A stretch of DNA of 64,000 nucleotides, taken from a bacterium. Lineage in GTDB: Bacteria > Desulfobacterota > JAPLJL01. The DNA lies in the NCBI GenBank assembly GCA_028713675.1, contig JAQTNV010000016.1, forward strand, positions 1-64,000, in the 5' to 3' direction. Below, piece after piece: positions 8,298 to 17,296 of this stretch. Every line of letters starts with the position of its first letter. The stretch's first letter is position 1. The notes beneath the pieces were generated by a model. That model did no database searches, was not told where the DNA came from, and saw only the letters and a list, made by a program, of their open reading frames with translations. A program made the position numbers and the translations under genes.

Positions 8298-10199
8298 TTA
8301 CCAGACAGGAAACCCTAGCGAAAAAACCACCAGGCAATATTCGTGAAGAACGGGGAGGACGAATTTGATTCTCTCCCCTTCCTCACTGTAGTTAAGCACA
8401 CCCCCCGCCCCTCCCGGTTCCATCCACTCCAGTCCATACGAGCCGGACGGAGGCAGCCGGAGGGAAATGTTTATCCCTTCCTGCGGGACAAATCCAGACC
8501 CCTGGGAGTAGTTATAGTTGATCAGGTGGAGAAAGATTCGATCACTCGACCAGCCGGCTACGATCCCGATTTCCCGGGGAGCATCGGTCACGATCAAAGG
8601 ATCGGAAACGGCGGCGGTAACCTGGTTCACGAACTCAGCTCGGGCGTCGGGAAATTTGCTGTCCTTGCGATCCCGGAGCGACAGGTCCTTCATTTCCACA
8701 ACCTTCCCGCCCTGGCTCCGGTAGTCGTTAATCACCCCGGTTTCCGCTTCGGAAAAGGAAAGGGGCGACGGCAAGATCACCGTCTTGAATTTTTCCAGCC
8801 CTAAAAGCGACAGGCCCCGTCCCGGGACGAAATCCTCATCCCCGACATAAACCACCTCGAAAGGTATGTGCTCCTCTTCCAGGATCTCGGCGGCAGAAAG
8901 AAAAGCGAGATGAGAGGCTTCGGCGATCGACCAGGGGGTGGCATAGCCATAGTCGAAAAATTCATTCAAAACAGTGCGCTGATGATAGACCAGGCCGACT
9001 TCGGCGAGCAGTTCCGTCCCGAGGACCAGGTCCTGGTTTTCCTGAAAGAACTTGGTATAGGGCCTGATAATCTCCGGGGGAGCGGTCAGCCCGCCGGAAA
9101 CCGTTTCCTGCCCTCCTCCGAAAACGTAGGCCTGATAAGGAATCAGCATTCCCTCCCCCGCGCTGGCGGCTTCCGCCATCCAATGCGTGAAGATATTCCA
9201 ATCCATACTGTTTTCCTGGAAATCCAGCAGGACTCGGATATCCGGAAAGATAAAAGCCGGTTTTTTCGGATCCATCGCCCGGGCCAGGAGGTGCACCCCC
9301 AGGTGCTTCCCCAGGGGATTTAATTCGAGAGGATACTCATAGACCAGGAAATCCAGGTCAGGGATAAAAACCTGGCGGTGAGCGCTTAAAAGCACGGTAT
9401 TAGCGGTGAAAGGAACCTGGCGTCCGGCATAATTGTTGGCGTGGCCGACAAGTCCTTTCAGCTGCTTTTGGCGGGCTTTTAACTGGAATCGGACAAATTC
9501 CCGGCGAAGATCAGGATTGGGGTCATCTTCCAGTTTCGACGCCCCCTTATCCTGGAGATAACTTTTATAATTAAATTCATCAAGCTGACCGATCCCCAGG
9601 CGAAAATTGATTTCAGGCGGCGAAAAATTGTCTTTCAGATACTGCCGGAAACCATCCATACAGCTCGGGCAAAACCCGGCCAGGTAAAGATGCCCCGCGA
9701 TCCCCTCCACTTCGTCGATGTCAATCGCGTCAGCTTCCCCGTGGAGATGTTCTTCCACCCGCGCGTTGAGAAAATCATTCCATTTGGAATTGTTATTGCA
9801 GGGAAGATAGGGGGAATCGGGAAAAATCCACAAAGCATAGGCCTTGGACCCGGCAAAAGTCTCGCAGGCGGTTTCGCTCAGCAGCTCGGGGTCATCGATA
9901 ACACCGGGACTCCCCTGCATGGTGGCGAAGTTCGAGGCCACGATGATTCCCTTCCGATGGAGTTCCCGGACATATTGATGTTCTTCCGCGTTGAATCCCC
10001 CGTGATAGACCGACCAGGCCAGCCCAGTGCCTCCCACTGCTTCGATATATTCCAATGGCGGACGGCCGTAAATGAAAAAATTCATCCCGTTCAGCCAATC
10101 CCGGCCGGGATGGTATGATTTTCCGCCCGGGCAGGAATAAAACAGGAGAGAAGAACCGGCAATTAAGCAGCCTGCAATCAATTTATTCAGATTTTCCAC
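8298..10199 (-). CDS. Large lipoprotein with glycosidase-like barrel and GATase-like domain
   Basis: The 633-residue protein starts with a lipoprotein signal (hydrophobic segment, then LLFYSC, lipidated Cys at about residue 23). The middle resembles a TIM-barrel glycoside hydrolase or beta-galactosidase-like fold, with acidic pairs such as DAIDIDEVEGIAGH near residue 155. From about residue 430 (VGLVYHQRTVLNEFF, AEILEEEHIPFEVVYVGDED) it matches the class I glutamine-amidotransferase-like domain found in GH42 enzymes. A small beta domain follows (IFLHLINYNYSQGSGF). It is probably an outer-membrane-anchored enzyme acting on sugars, or a degenerate homologue. I cannot assign a substrate or confirm the catalytic residues. 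The start is a GTG at 10199; the next ATG would cut into the signal peptide. Confidence 0.6.
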   Translation of the reverse strand: MENLNKLIAGCLIAGSSLLFYSCPGGKSYHPGRDWLNGMNFFIYGRPPLEYIEAVGGTGLAWSVYHGGFNAEEHQYVRELHRKGIIVASNFATMQGSPGVIDDPELLSETACETFAGSKAYALWIFPDSPYLPCNNNSKWNDFLNARVEEHLHGEADAIDIDEVEGIAGHLYLAGFCPSCMDGFRQYLKDNFSPPEINFRLGIGQLDEFNYKSYLQDKGASKLEDDPNPDLRREFVRFQLKARQKQLKGLVGHANNYAGRQVPFTANTVLLSAHRQVFIPDLDFLVYEYPLELNPLGKHLGVHLLARAMDPKKPAFIFPDIRVLLDFQENSMDWNIFTHWMAEAASAGEGMLIPYQAYVFGGGQETVSGGLTAPPEIIRPYTKFFQENQDLVLGTELLAEVGLVYHQRTVLNEFFDYGYATPWSIAEASHLAFLSAAEILEEEHIPFEVVYVGDEDFVPGRGLSLLGLEKFKTVILPSPLSFSEAETGVINDYRSQGGKVVEMKDLSLRDRKDSKFPDARAEFVNQVTAAVSDPLIVTDAPREIGIVAGWSSDRIFLHLINYNYSQGSGFVPQEGINISLRLPPSGSYGLEWMEPGGAGGVLNYSEEGERIKFVLPVLHEYCLVVFSLGFPVW

Positions 10200-10298
10200 A
10201 GGATATATCTCTTCTGCCCCAAATGATGCTTTTATTTATTGAAAAGGCATTATAATTATAAAGATTTGTAAATTAATTTAATATCAAGGAGAGAAACC

Positions 10299-10853
10299 AT
10301 GAAGATCCATTTCTTCCAGCAATTTCCGGGAATCGAGCCGGACAAACTCAATGAAATCTGGTCGGACCCGGAAGTAATCGTCCGGATCGTCAAGGCCCTC
10401 CCCAATATCCAGGAGAGGGAGATCCTCGAGGAAAAACAGGACGAGAAGTTTCTCCGCCGGAAAGTCCGTTACCTGGCCAAGGGCCCGATTCCGGCCTTTG
10501 CCGAAAAAGTCCTGAGACCCGACATGTTATCCTGGGTCGAGGAAACTGTTTTTGACAAGAAAAACATGGTCTATCAGGTAAAATGCGTTCCGCATTTTTT
10601 CGCCGACCGGGTTGAAAACGAACTTACCATCCGGCTTCTTCCCGATGGAAAAGGCGGAACCCTGAGGGTTATCGAAGGCGTACTCAATTTGAAAGTCCCC
10701 TTCGTGGTCCGGGGCATGGCGGAGCATCTGGTCAACCGGTACCTGCAGGACAATACCGAAAAGGAATATCAGGTCCTGAAATTCGAGGTGGAAAATTACC
10801 TGAGCAAGAAAGCCTCGGCCCGGAAAAAAACCAAGGAAAGCCGGAAAGCCTGA
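10299..10853 (+). CDS. DUF2505-like (SRPBCC fold) protein
   Basis: The 184-residue protein has the pattern of the DUF2505 family, a START/SRPBCC-like hydrophobic-ligand fold. A helix at PDKLNEIWSDPEVIVRIVKAL is followed by strands such as FLRRKVRYLAKGPIP, WVEETVFDKKNMVYQVKCVP and GTLRVIEGVLNLKVP, and a long C-terminal helix ends in a lysine-rich tail. Its function is unknown. AAGGAG lies 9 bases before the ATG. A TATAAT box is present at about 10250-10256. The alpha/beta hydrolase gene follows after 44 bases, so the two may be cotranscribed. Confidence 0.6.
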   Translation: MKIHFFQQFPGIEPDKLNEIWSDPEVIVRIVKALPNIQEREILEEKQDEKFLRRKVRYLAKGPIPAFAEKVLRPDMLSWVEETVFDKKNMVYQVKCVPHFFADRVENELTIRLLPDGKGGTLRVIEGVLNLKVPFVVRGMAEHLVNRYLQDNTEKEYQVLKFEVENYLSKKASARKKTKESRKA

Positions 10854-10866
10854 AGACCTCCTTCAA

Positions 10867-10886
10867 TTGACAGAACACAATTGCTA
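10867..10886 (+). promoter_or_regulatory. TTGACAGAA-CACAATT element upstream of the hydrolase
   Basis: This 20-base stretch begins with a perfect -35 TTGACA. It is nearly identical to the start of the CarD gene promoter on the other strand at about 14722-14741, differing by one deleted base and one G/A change. No good -10 follows at the normal distance. Confidence 0.35.
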
Positions 10887-10897
10887 GTGGAAAAACA

Positions 10898-11965
10898 TTG
10901 ATAAAAACAGCACGCATAATTATTCTTTCCGCTTTTTTATTCCTGCCTTTTATCTTCTCTTCGGCATATTCCGCGGAGATCCCGGCTTCCCCCGCCGTTT
11001 ACTGGGCCCAGACCCAGGATGGCTGGGAGCTGGCGATTCACCGGTATCAACCAGAACCCCCGCGGGAAAACAGCGTACCGGTGGTCATGTTTAACGGCCT
11101 GGGGGCCAATCGGTACAACTTCGAAAGCGATGACCGGCACAGCATGGCCCGCTTTCTGGCCCGCCACGGGCTGGATGTCTGGATCGGTGAATGCCGCGGG
11201 ATGGGCTTGTCCCGCCGTTCCGACGGGAAAAACCCCGATTATCTCTGGTCTTTCGAAGATTTCATCCTCACCGATATTCCCGCGATCCTGGAAAAGGTGA
11301 AGACTGAAACCCATGCCCGGCAGCTGGATTGGGTCGGCCACAGCATGGGGGGAATGGAACTTTACGCCTACCTGGAGAGAGGCGACGCCAGCTTGATCCG
11401 CCGGGGAGTGGCAATCGCTTCCCCGGTATCGTTTCGCGTTCCCAATGACATCCTGGCTTCACAGGGAAAATTGTCCTTCTTTTTGAAAATTATCGACCGG
11501 ATCCCGGTCAAGCAGCTAATCAAGGTTTTTCTTCTCTTCCATATGGAGTTCGGCTCCACCTTCAGTATCATCCAGTTCAACCAGGACAACATGGACCGTG
11601 ATTTTATCCGTCAGCTCGCCCCTAAAGCTGTCGAAAACCTGCCTGCCAGGCTCCTCCTGCAGTTTTCCGACGCCATCAAGGAGGATAACTTTTCCGCTCA
11701 CACCGATAAATACGATTACTCCGCTAATTTATCCCGGATAAAAAATCCGGTCCTGCTCGTGGCGGGGTCGCTCGACAACCTGGTCTCGCCCGCCGGAGTT
11801 CTGGAAGTCTATAACGGGATTTCTTCTCCGCGGAAGGAAATGGTGGTGGCGGGACGGGGCAACGGCTTTCACCGGGATTACGGGCACATCGATCTTCTGC
11901 TCGGGGAAAACGCGCGCGAGGAAATCTTTCCCCTGGTCCTGGATTGGCTAGTAAAGCAGCCCTGA
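10898..11965 (+). CDS. Secreted alpha/beta hydrolase (lipase-like)
   Basis: The 355-residue protein has a Sec signal peptide of about 26 residues (IIILSAFLFLPFIFSSAYSA). It then shows an alpha/beta-hydrolase core: oxyanion segment MFNGLGANRYNF, nucleophile elbow GHSMGG with Ser149, an acid in GSLDNLVSP, and a His in YGHIDLLLG. The fold resembles lysosomal-acid-lipase and PHA-depolymerase-like hydrolases. Periplasmic or secreted ester hydrolysis is likely, but the substrate is unknown. The start is a TTG at 10898 directly before the signal peptide, since no in-frame ATG lies nearby; ribosome binding looks weak. Confidence 0.75.
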   Translation: MIKTARIIILSAFLFLPFIFSSAYSAEIPASPAVYWAQTQDGWELAIHRYQPEPPRENSVPVVMFNGLGANRYNFESDDRHSMARFLARHGLDVWIGECRGMGLSRRSDGKNPDYLWSFEDFILTDIPAILEKVKTETHARQLDWVGHSMGGMELYAYLERGDASLIRRGVAIASPVSFRVPNDILASQGKLSFFLKIIDRIPVKQLIKVFLLFHMEFGSTFSIIQFNQDNMDRDFIRQLAPKAVENLPARLLLQFSDAIKEDNFSAHTDKYDYSANLSRIKNPVLLVAGSLDNLVSPAGVLEVYNGISSPRKEMVVAGRGNGFHRDYGHIDLLLGENAREEIFPLVLDWLVKQP

Positions 11966-12162
11966 CTTCGCCCGGCAAAGCAGGCGGATTGCTCCGCCTT
12001 GTTAAGGGCTACGTCGGGCTCGCAGAGCTCGTAAGCAGTAGCCGGAAACCGGATACCGGTTAATTCAAACAAAATAAAAAGCTAAGTTCTTGATTTTTCT
12101 TCTTCTGACCGGTTACCTGCCCGTTTTTTGACTTTCACTCGTCAATCGTCAATCTAAAATCG

Positions 12163-13317
12163 TCAATCTTTGAGTACATCCCTCGCGATGATCATCCGCT
12201 GGATCTCGCTGGTCCCTTCCACGATCCGGAACATCCGGGCATCCCGGTAAAGGTGCTCGATCGGCGCCTCTTTTATGTATCCGGTCCCGCCGTGGATCTG
12301 CAGAGACCGGTCGGTAACCCGGCAGAGCATCTCGCTGGCGAAAACCTTGGTCATCGAGCACAGGGCATCCACCTTCTGGCCGGCGTCAAAACACGAGGCG
12401 GCGTCGATAAGCATGCACTTCGATGCGTAGATATCGGTGGCGCTGTCGGCCAGCATCCACTGAATCGCCTGGTTCTCGGCGATCGGCTTCCCGAACTGGA
12501 CGCGGATCTTGGCGTAATCCCGCGCCAGCTTGAGTGCCCGCTCGGCAAACCCGATCATCGAGGCCGAAAGGGTGAGCCGTCCCTCATTCAGGCATTTCAT
12601 CGCCGTCCGGAAACCCTGCCCCACCATCTTGGGCCCCCCGATGATATTTCCTTCCGGTACCCGGCAATTTTCGAAGATAACCTCGGCCGGCTTGCTTCCG
12701 ACGTTTCCCATCGCCTTGAATATCTTCCCGATGGTCAGGCCGGGGGTGCCCTTTTCCACGATAAAAGCCGTGATCCCTCCCCGGGCACGCTTCTCCTTAT
12801 CGGTTAAGGCCAGGACGGTGAAAACCGAGGCCCGGGGGGCGTTGGTGATGAAATACTTGGTCCCGTTGATCACCCAGTCATTCCCATTTTTCACCGCGGT
12901 GGTGGAAATGGCCGCGGCATCGCTTCCGGCCCCCGGCTCGGTCAGGGCGAAACTGGCCATTTTTTCACCCGAGGCCAGGGAAGGAAGGTATTTTTTCTTC
13001 TGCTCCTCGGTTCCATCAAAAAGGATACCCTTGCAGCCGATCCCGTTATTGGTCGTGATCTGGGCGCGGACCGCGGCGTTGGTTTTGGAGAGTTCCATCA
13101 GGATCAGGCAGTAATCCAGGATTGAAAGGCCAAGGCCTCCGTATTCGGTCGGGGTGGTAACCCCGAAAAGCCCCAGCTGGCAAAGGCCTTTATAAATGTT
13201 TTCAGGGATCTCGCCTTTTTCCTCGATCTCCATTTCGACCGGGTAACATTCCTTTTCAACGAACTTGCGGACGGTTTCCAGAAACTGTTTCAGCTCGGCA
13301 GATGGCTCAAAAAACAT
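12163..13317 (-). CDS. Acyl-CoA dehydrogenase
   Basis: At 384 residues this is a standard-length flavin acyl-CoA dehydrogenase. It has FALTEPGAGSDAA and WVINGTKYFITNA in the middle beta domain, RVQFGKPIAENQAIQWMLAD in the C-terminal helical domain, and the catalytic-base segment RIVEGTSEIQR with Glu367, as in short- and medium-chain enzymes. It introduces a 2,3 double bond into an acyl-CoA and passes electrons to electron-transfer flavoprotein. A GGGGGG ribosome binding site precedes the ATG. A crotonase gene lies 4 kb away on the same strand, so both may serve beta-oxidation-type or aromatic/branched acid degradation. The etf genes are not in the window. Confidence 0.92.
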   Translation of the reverse strand: MFFEPSAELKQFLETVRKFVEKECYPVEMEIEEKGEIPENIYKGLCQLGLFGVTTPTEYGGLGLSILDYCLILMELSKTNAAVRAQITTNNGIGCKGILFDGTEEQKKKYLPSLASGEKMASFALTEPGAGSDAAAISTTAVKNGNDWVINGTKYFITNAPRASVFTVLALTDKEKRARGGITAFIVEKGTPGLTIGKIFKAMGNVGSKPAEVIFENCRVPEGNIIGGPKMVGQGFRTAMKCLNEGRLTLSASMIGFAERALKLARDYAKIRVQFGKPIAENQAIQWMLADSATDIYASKCMLIDAASCFDAGQKVDALCSMTKVFASEMLCRVTDRSLQIHGGTGYIKEAPIEHLYRDARMFRIVEGTSEIQRMIIARDVLKD

Positions 13318-13501
13318 GATTCCCCCCTTTTAAAATTTCGATTCTAGTTTCGAGTTTCTAGTTTGACGTTAAACCATTTTTTTCCGATTATTTCAACTAG
13401 AAACCAGAAAACCCAAACTCAAAACTTATTATATTTTCTGTTCTCTGGTCACTGGTTTTGATTTTTAACTCGAAACTAGAGACTGAAAACTCGAAACTGT
13501 T
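13318..13501. repeat. CTCGAAACTAGAAA-type intergenic repeats
   Basis: Several forward and reverse copies of the AACTCGAAACTAGAGAC words lie here, with no gene. They follow the LUD gene and precede the acyl-CoA dehydrogenase start, so they form the spacer between two same-strand genes. Confidence 0.6.
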
Positions 13502-14125
13502 TTAAAACCCCATTTCCTTCCCGATCACGATTACCTCGATCTGGGACCGCATGGGAGCCCTGGTCAGGATCACCAGGGCCCGGCAGATCCGGGTAGGAAG
13601 GTCGCAATCCTTGCAGACCCCGGCCTTCACGCAGGGATTGGGCAGATTCAAGCTCTTGGCCCGCAGGGGCCCGGCCACCTCCCGGATCCGGCGGATCGCC
13701 GCTTTCCGGTCGGCCACGATTTTATTGATTCCGACCACCACCATGACTTTTTGCGGGCCAAAGATCAAAGCCGCCACCCGGTTGCCAACCCCGTCCATAT
13801 TCACGATTTCACCCTCGCGGGTGATCGCATTGGCGCTGGTGAGAAACAGGTCGCAGGTCAGCTGGGCCTTCCGGATAACCTGGTCCTCCGCCGGGCTCAG
13901 CCCCTCCTGCCAGTGATCGTAAAGTTTTCCGGCTTTTTTCCGGATTTCCGGGATCACGCCGAGATCACGAATGGTCTGGGAACCACCCACCCCGACCCCG
14001 CTCCCCGGCTCAACCCGGGAAAGCAGGTAGGAACCGGCCTCTTCGGGGGTGGGGAAAAAAACGGCCTGGTAGCCATTTTTCCGTAGGATTTTCAGAAAGG
14101 ATTCGATTTCCGAAGGCAAAGCCAT
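13502..14125 (-). CDS. LUD domain protein (LutC/YkgG-like)
   Basis: The 207-residue protein matches the LUD (DUF162) family. It has SGVGVGGSQTIRDLGV, LFLTSANAITREGEIVNMDGVGNRVAALIFGPQKVMVVVGINKIV, and a C-terminal cysteine cluster (PNPCVKAGVCKDCDLPTRIC) seen in some stand-alone family members. LutC-type proteins act with the LutA and LutB iron-sulfur subunits in lactate oxidation, but lutA and lutB are absent here. Its role is therefore uncertain; a ligand-binding or redox function is possible. Confidence 0.75.
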   Translation of the reverse strand: MALPSEIESFLKILRKNGYQAVFFPTPEEAGSYLLSRVEPGSGVGVGGSQTIRDLGVIPEIRKKAGKLYDHWQEGLSPAEDQVIRKAQLTCDLFLTSANAITREGEIVNMDGVGNRVAALIFGPQKVMVVVGINKIVADRKAAIRRIREVAGPLRAKSLNLPNPCVKAGVCKDCDLPTRICRALVILTRAPMRSQIEVIVIGKEMGF

Positions 14126-14191
14126 AGTATGTTTGCCTGAATCCGTAAAGGATGAGGGAGAATTTCTCTTTTGATCCGTGGGACTAGGGGA

Positions 14192-14680
14192 TTAATGAAA
14201 AATATTATTCAGCTTCTTTTCAATGGTGTCTTCTTCGGACTTGGTGGCGATGGAGAGTTCCCGGATGAGGAGGGAGCGCGCCGTGCCCAGCATCCGCTTT
14301 TCCCCAAAAGAAAGGTCCTTCTTGCGGCGCAGATGCTCGAGATCGCGGAGAACCTCGGCGATTTCAAAGGCGGAACCGGTCTTCAGTTTTTCGTTATATT
14401 CCTTCTGACGGCGATTCCAGGAAAGATCCAGGCGGATATTGACTTTGCGGTCCTTTAAAATCTGGAAAATGCGGGAAGCCTCGTTCTGGTTGACCACCTC
14501 CCGGAGACCGATCTGCACCGCCGAGTCAGTCGGGACGAGCAAAACCATCCCGTTATCAAGAATCCGGAGGACATAAAACGTGCTCTCGTTGCTGGTCGAG
14601 ATCCGTCTGGTTTCGATGGCTTCGATAACCCCCACGCCGTGATAAGGATACACCGCCAAATCACCGATCTTAAAATTCAT
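14192..14680 (-). CDS. CarD/CdnL-family RNA polymerase-binding regulator
   Basis: The 162-residue protein starts with the RNA-polymerase-interaction domain (FKIGDLAVYPYHGVGVIEAIETR, then YVLRILDNGMVLLVPTDSA). A helical C-terminal domain follows (NRRQKEYNEKLKTGSAFEIAEVLRDL). CdnL-type proteins bind the polymerase beta subunit and stabilise open complexes at housekeeping promoters. GGAGG lies 7 bases before the ATG, and a good sigma-70 promoter lies upstream. Confidence 0.92.
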   Translation of the reverse strand: MNFKIGDLAVYPYHGVGVIEAIETRRISTSNESTFYVLRILDNGMVLLVPTDSAVQIGLREVVNQNEASRIFQILKDRKVNIRLDLSWNRRQKEYNEKLKTGSAFEIAEVLRDLEHLRRKKDLSFGEKRMLGTARSLLIRELSIATKSEEDTIEKKLNNIFH

Positions 14681-14711
14681 TGGGAGCCCTCCATTTACTA
14701 AAGTTAATGAT

Positions 14712-14741
14712 ATTCTACTATAGTAATTGTGTTTCTGTCAA
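14712..14741 (-). promoter_or_regulatory. Sigma-70 promoter of the CarD-family gene
   Basis: TTGACA (14736-14741, minus strand) and TAGAAT (14712-14717) are separated by 18 bases, about 30 bases upstream of the start codon. Confidence 0.7.
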
Positions 14742-15127
14742 TTATTCTCCACGGAAAATATATAAAAGTTAGTGTCAACTATCCTTAAATCAATCTTATA
14801 AAATCAATTGTTTGGGAAGAAGTAAAAGGAAAAACATCCCCTTTATCCCCGGGATAATCCCTTGGGTCAAGGGATGAAAACCGTTCAGCCTTTCCAGGTT
14901 GGTCTGTTTCCCCTCTCCCGGAAAGACCGGTTTTAGCAATAAATCTGTCACCTTCTAAAGCTGCCTCAAAATGCTGTTTTGTATTATAACCTTATTTCTT
15001 GATTTCGTCTACCAACCCATTCTTGACCTTGGCCAAGGCCTTCATCCCCACGGGAAACAACTCCATGGCCGGCCCCTTTTTTTAAAAAATTAAATACGAA
15101 ACGTGTTTATACTTATAACACAGCGTG
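14742..15127. other. Structured intergenic region, possible small RNA or 24-codon ORF
   Basis: No long gene lies here. The part at 14838-14940 is rich in inverted repeats, such as TTATCCC/GGGATAA around 14849, ATCCCTT/AAGGGAT around 14862, and a nested pair AAACCG..CGGTTT with CTTTCC..GGAAAG. This could be a structured RNA. A 24-residue ORF on the minus strand (15066 to 14992, MELFPVGMKALAKVKNGLVD and four more residues) lies 61 bases downstream of the DegT gene. Neither reading can be proved from the sequence. Confidence 0.3.
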
Positions 15128-16333
15128 TCATGAATTGCAAATAAAGAATTCGGCAAATTCCTTGACAATGTAATCTAAATCCCGTGTTTCCAGGCCCGCA
15201 TATAAAGGCAGATTAACAGTGGTCTGGGAGCAGAGAAAAGCGTTCGGACAGGAACCGGTTCTGTATTGCCGAAAGGCCGGAATTTCCGGGACGGAATATT
15301 CGATCAGCCAGCCGAGCTGGATCCCCTTCCGGTACATGGCCTCGATGGTTTCGATCCGGTCCGGAACGCGGACCACGTAGTGGGAATACGTGGCTCCATC
15401 CATCAACGGCGGAAGAGCGACTTTATCCCTGATCGGCTGCAGATGCCGGTCGTAATACCCGGCCATTTCCTCTTTCCGCCTGAGAATTTCCGGGTATTTT
15501 TTCAGCTGTTCGATCCCGACCCTGGCCTCGAGATCCACCATCCGCTCGAGATAATCCCCGGGCATGGTAATTTTGTTTTCATCATAATCAGAGGTGAAAT
15601 AATCAAGCCAGGAGGTTTTTTCCTCCAGGAAATCCACCAGCCGGTAAAGCGGATCGTTCAAGGTCATGAAGGCCAGGGATAAATATACCAATCTGGTCCA
15701 TCTTTTCCGAAATCCCCCGGGGGAAAAGCGGGAGTCCCGGTACTCCTGAAGTGATCGGTAAATGCCTTCGTCGTTGGTGGTTACCATCCCCCCAAGAATC
15801 GAGGTGATCATCTTGTTGATGCCCAGGCCGAAGATGGCCGCGGCCCCTTCGTTCGCGACCGGTTTTCCCCCGGAAGCTGCGCCAAAAGAATGGGCGCAGT
15901 CCTGGAAAACCAGGATTTCCCTTCCGGTCCGTTTGACCATTTCCGACAGGCGCCGCGTGTTGCCGGGGTAACCGAAAAGACTGGTGGAAATGATCACCCT
16001 GGTCTTATCGGTGATGGCGTTTTCCAGCAAATCCAGGTCCAGGTTATAGTCAGCCAGTGATATATCAACGAAGCGGGGAATATTGCCCGAGGACACCACC
16101 GCGTTGGGAACCACCACGCAGGTATAGGCGGGCATGATAACTTCCGCTCCCTCGATTGCCAGGGCTTTCAACAGGGCATACAGCCCGCTCCTCCCATAGG
16201 GGAAAGCCAGGGCGTGTTTGGCCTGCAGGGCGCGGGCGAATTTCAGTTCGAATTCTTCGACCGCCGGGCGGCCCCAGGCCCAGGCGGCGCGGAACTCATC
16301 CCAGCCGAGATAAGGTCTAAAACGGGGGATCAT
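15128..16333 (-). CDS. DegT/DnrJ/EryC1/StrS-type PLP aminotransferase
   Basis: The 401-residue protein has fold-type I aminotransferase features: YGRSGLYALLKAL, IMPAYTCVVVPNAVV, the PLP-pyridine Asp145 in VFQDCAHSFGA, and the probable Schiff-base Lys174 in FGLGINKMITSILGG. Relatives aminate keto-sugars in surface polysaccharide or antibiotic sugar synthesis. It stands alone here without nucleotide-sugar or glycosyltransferase genes, so the substrate is open. The lysine context departs from the usual GKNL/GPGK pattern but retains the lysine. Confidence 0.82.
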   Translation of the reverse strand: MIPRFRPYLGWDEFRAAWAWGRPAVEEFELKFARALQAKHALAFPYGRSGLYALLKALAIEGAEVIMPAYTCVVVPNAVVSSGNIPRFVDISLADYNLDLDLLENAITDKTRVIISTSLFGYPGNTRRLSEMVKRTGREILVFQDCAHSFGAASGGKPVANEGAAAIFGLGINKMITSILGGMVTTNDEGIYRSLQEYRDSRFSPGGFRKRWTRLVYLSLAFMTLNDPLYRLVDFLEEKTSWLDYFTSDYDENKITMPGDYLERMVDLEARVGIEQLKKYPEILRRKEEMAGYYDRHLQPIRDKVALPPLMDGATYSHYVVRVPDRIETIEAMYRKGIQLGWLIEYSVPEIPAFRQYRTGSCPNAFLCSQTTVNLPLYAGLETRDLDYIVKEFAEFFICNS

Positions 16334-16449
16334 TTTACTAACATTGACGATTGGGGAGCGCCGACTAACACCCTCGCTCCCAAAATAATTCTGACTATCA
16401 CGAAAACTCGCAAAGCTAAATCAAAGAAATAATTTGAGGCGGGAGATTT

Positions 16450-17169
16450 TCAAGCCTTGGGAAAATGGCCTCTCAGCATCGAAATAATGAAGCGATCCAG
16501 GCTCAGATCGCTCTTAGTGGGGCTGTACGGGGTATAGTTGATAATCCGCACCATCCCGTGATCCGGCATTCCCTCCCTGGGAATGTAAACAATCAGGTTG
16601 AGGGCGGCGGGATCCTGGTCAATCCGGGCCAGTCCTTCCATCTGCATCGGCAGGCCGAAAAGATCCGCCAGGATTACCCGGTTTACCCCGCCGTGCGCCG
16701 CCACCAGGACCGGGCCTTCCTTCCCCTCGGTGGACACCAGTCGCTTCCAGGCTTTCAGCACCCTTCCCTCGAACTCCGAAAGGCTCTCTCCCCCGGGGAA
16801 TTTCCCCTGCAGGGAAAACTGGGCCCGGAAATCCGCGGGGGACTGAGCGTCCCGGGCCGCGGGAAAATACCGGTCGATCGCCTCGGAAACCGTGATCCCC
16901 TCGAGCTGTCCCACCGAAAACTCCCGGAGCTCGGGGTCGGTTTTGACCTTCATCCCCCGGCCCTCGACCACGATTTCGGCGGTGTGGAGGGAACGCTGCA
17001 AATCGCTGGCATAAACCGCCGAGAATTCCGTGTCGCGGAAAAAATCCCGGAGGGCCTGGGCCTGCAGGATCCCTTTTTCGGTCAGATCAGCCCCGGTGTA
17101 ATTGCGGATGATGCCTTCCTCATCCAGCGTCCGGGCTTGGCCATGACGGACCAGAAAAAATGATCGCAT
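16450..17169 (-). CDS. Histidine phosphatase family protein
   Basis: The 239-residue protein is a branch-1 histidine phosphatase. The phospho-accepting motif is LVRHGQA (His9), with YASDLQRSLHTAEIV, ELREFSVGQLEG and the second catalytic His in VAAHGGVNRVIL. Relatives include cofactor-dependent phosphoglycerate mutase, alpha-ribazole phosphatase and broad-specificity phosphatases. The exact substrate is not clear. Confidence 0.85.
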   Translation of the reverse strand: MRSFFLVRHGQARTLDEEGIIRNYTGADLTEKGILQAQALRDFFRDTEFSAVYASDLQRSLHTAEIVVEGRGMKVKTDPELREFSVGQLEGITVSEAIDRYFPAARDAQSPADFRAQFSLQGKFPGGESLSEFEGRVLKAWKRLVSTEGKEGPVLVAAHGGVNRVILADLFGLPMQMEGLARIDQDPAALNLIVYIPREGMPDHGMVRIINYTPYSPTKSDLSLDRFIISMLRGHFPKA

Positions 17170-17296
17170 GATTCAAAATTGTCAGTTATCAGTTTTTAGT
17201 TATTAACTGTCATCTATCAGCTTCCAACCAAATAACGGACTTTGAAGTTTGAACTTTAAACCTTGAACCTTGAACTTTGAACGCTGAACTTTGTTT
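17170..17296. repeat. TTTGAACTTTGAAC-type intergenic repeat
   Basis: The spacer consists of TCAGTTATCAGTTTTTAGTTATTAACTGTC-like self-complementary words, then a run of CTTTGAACCTTGAACTTTGAA words. No gene is visible. Confidence 0.55.
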
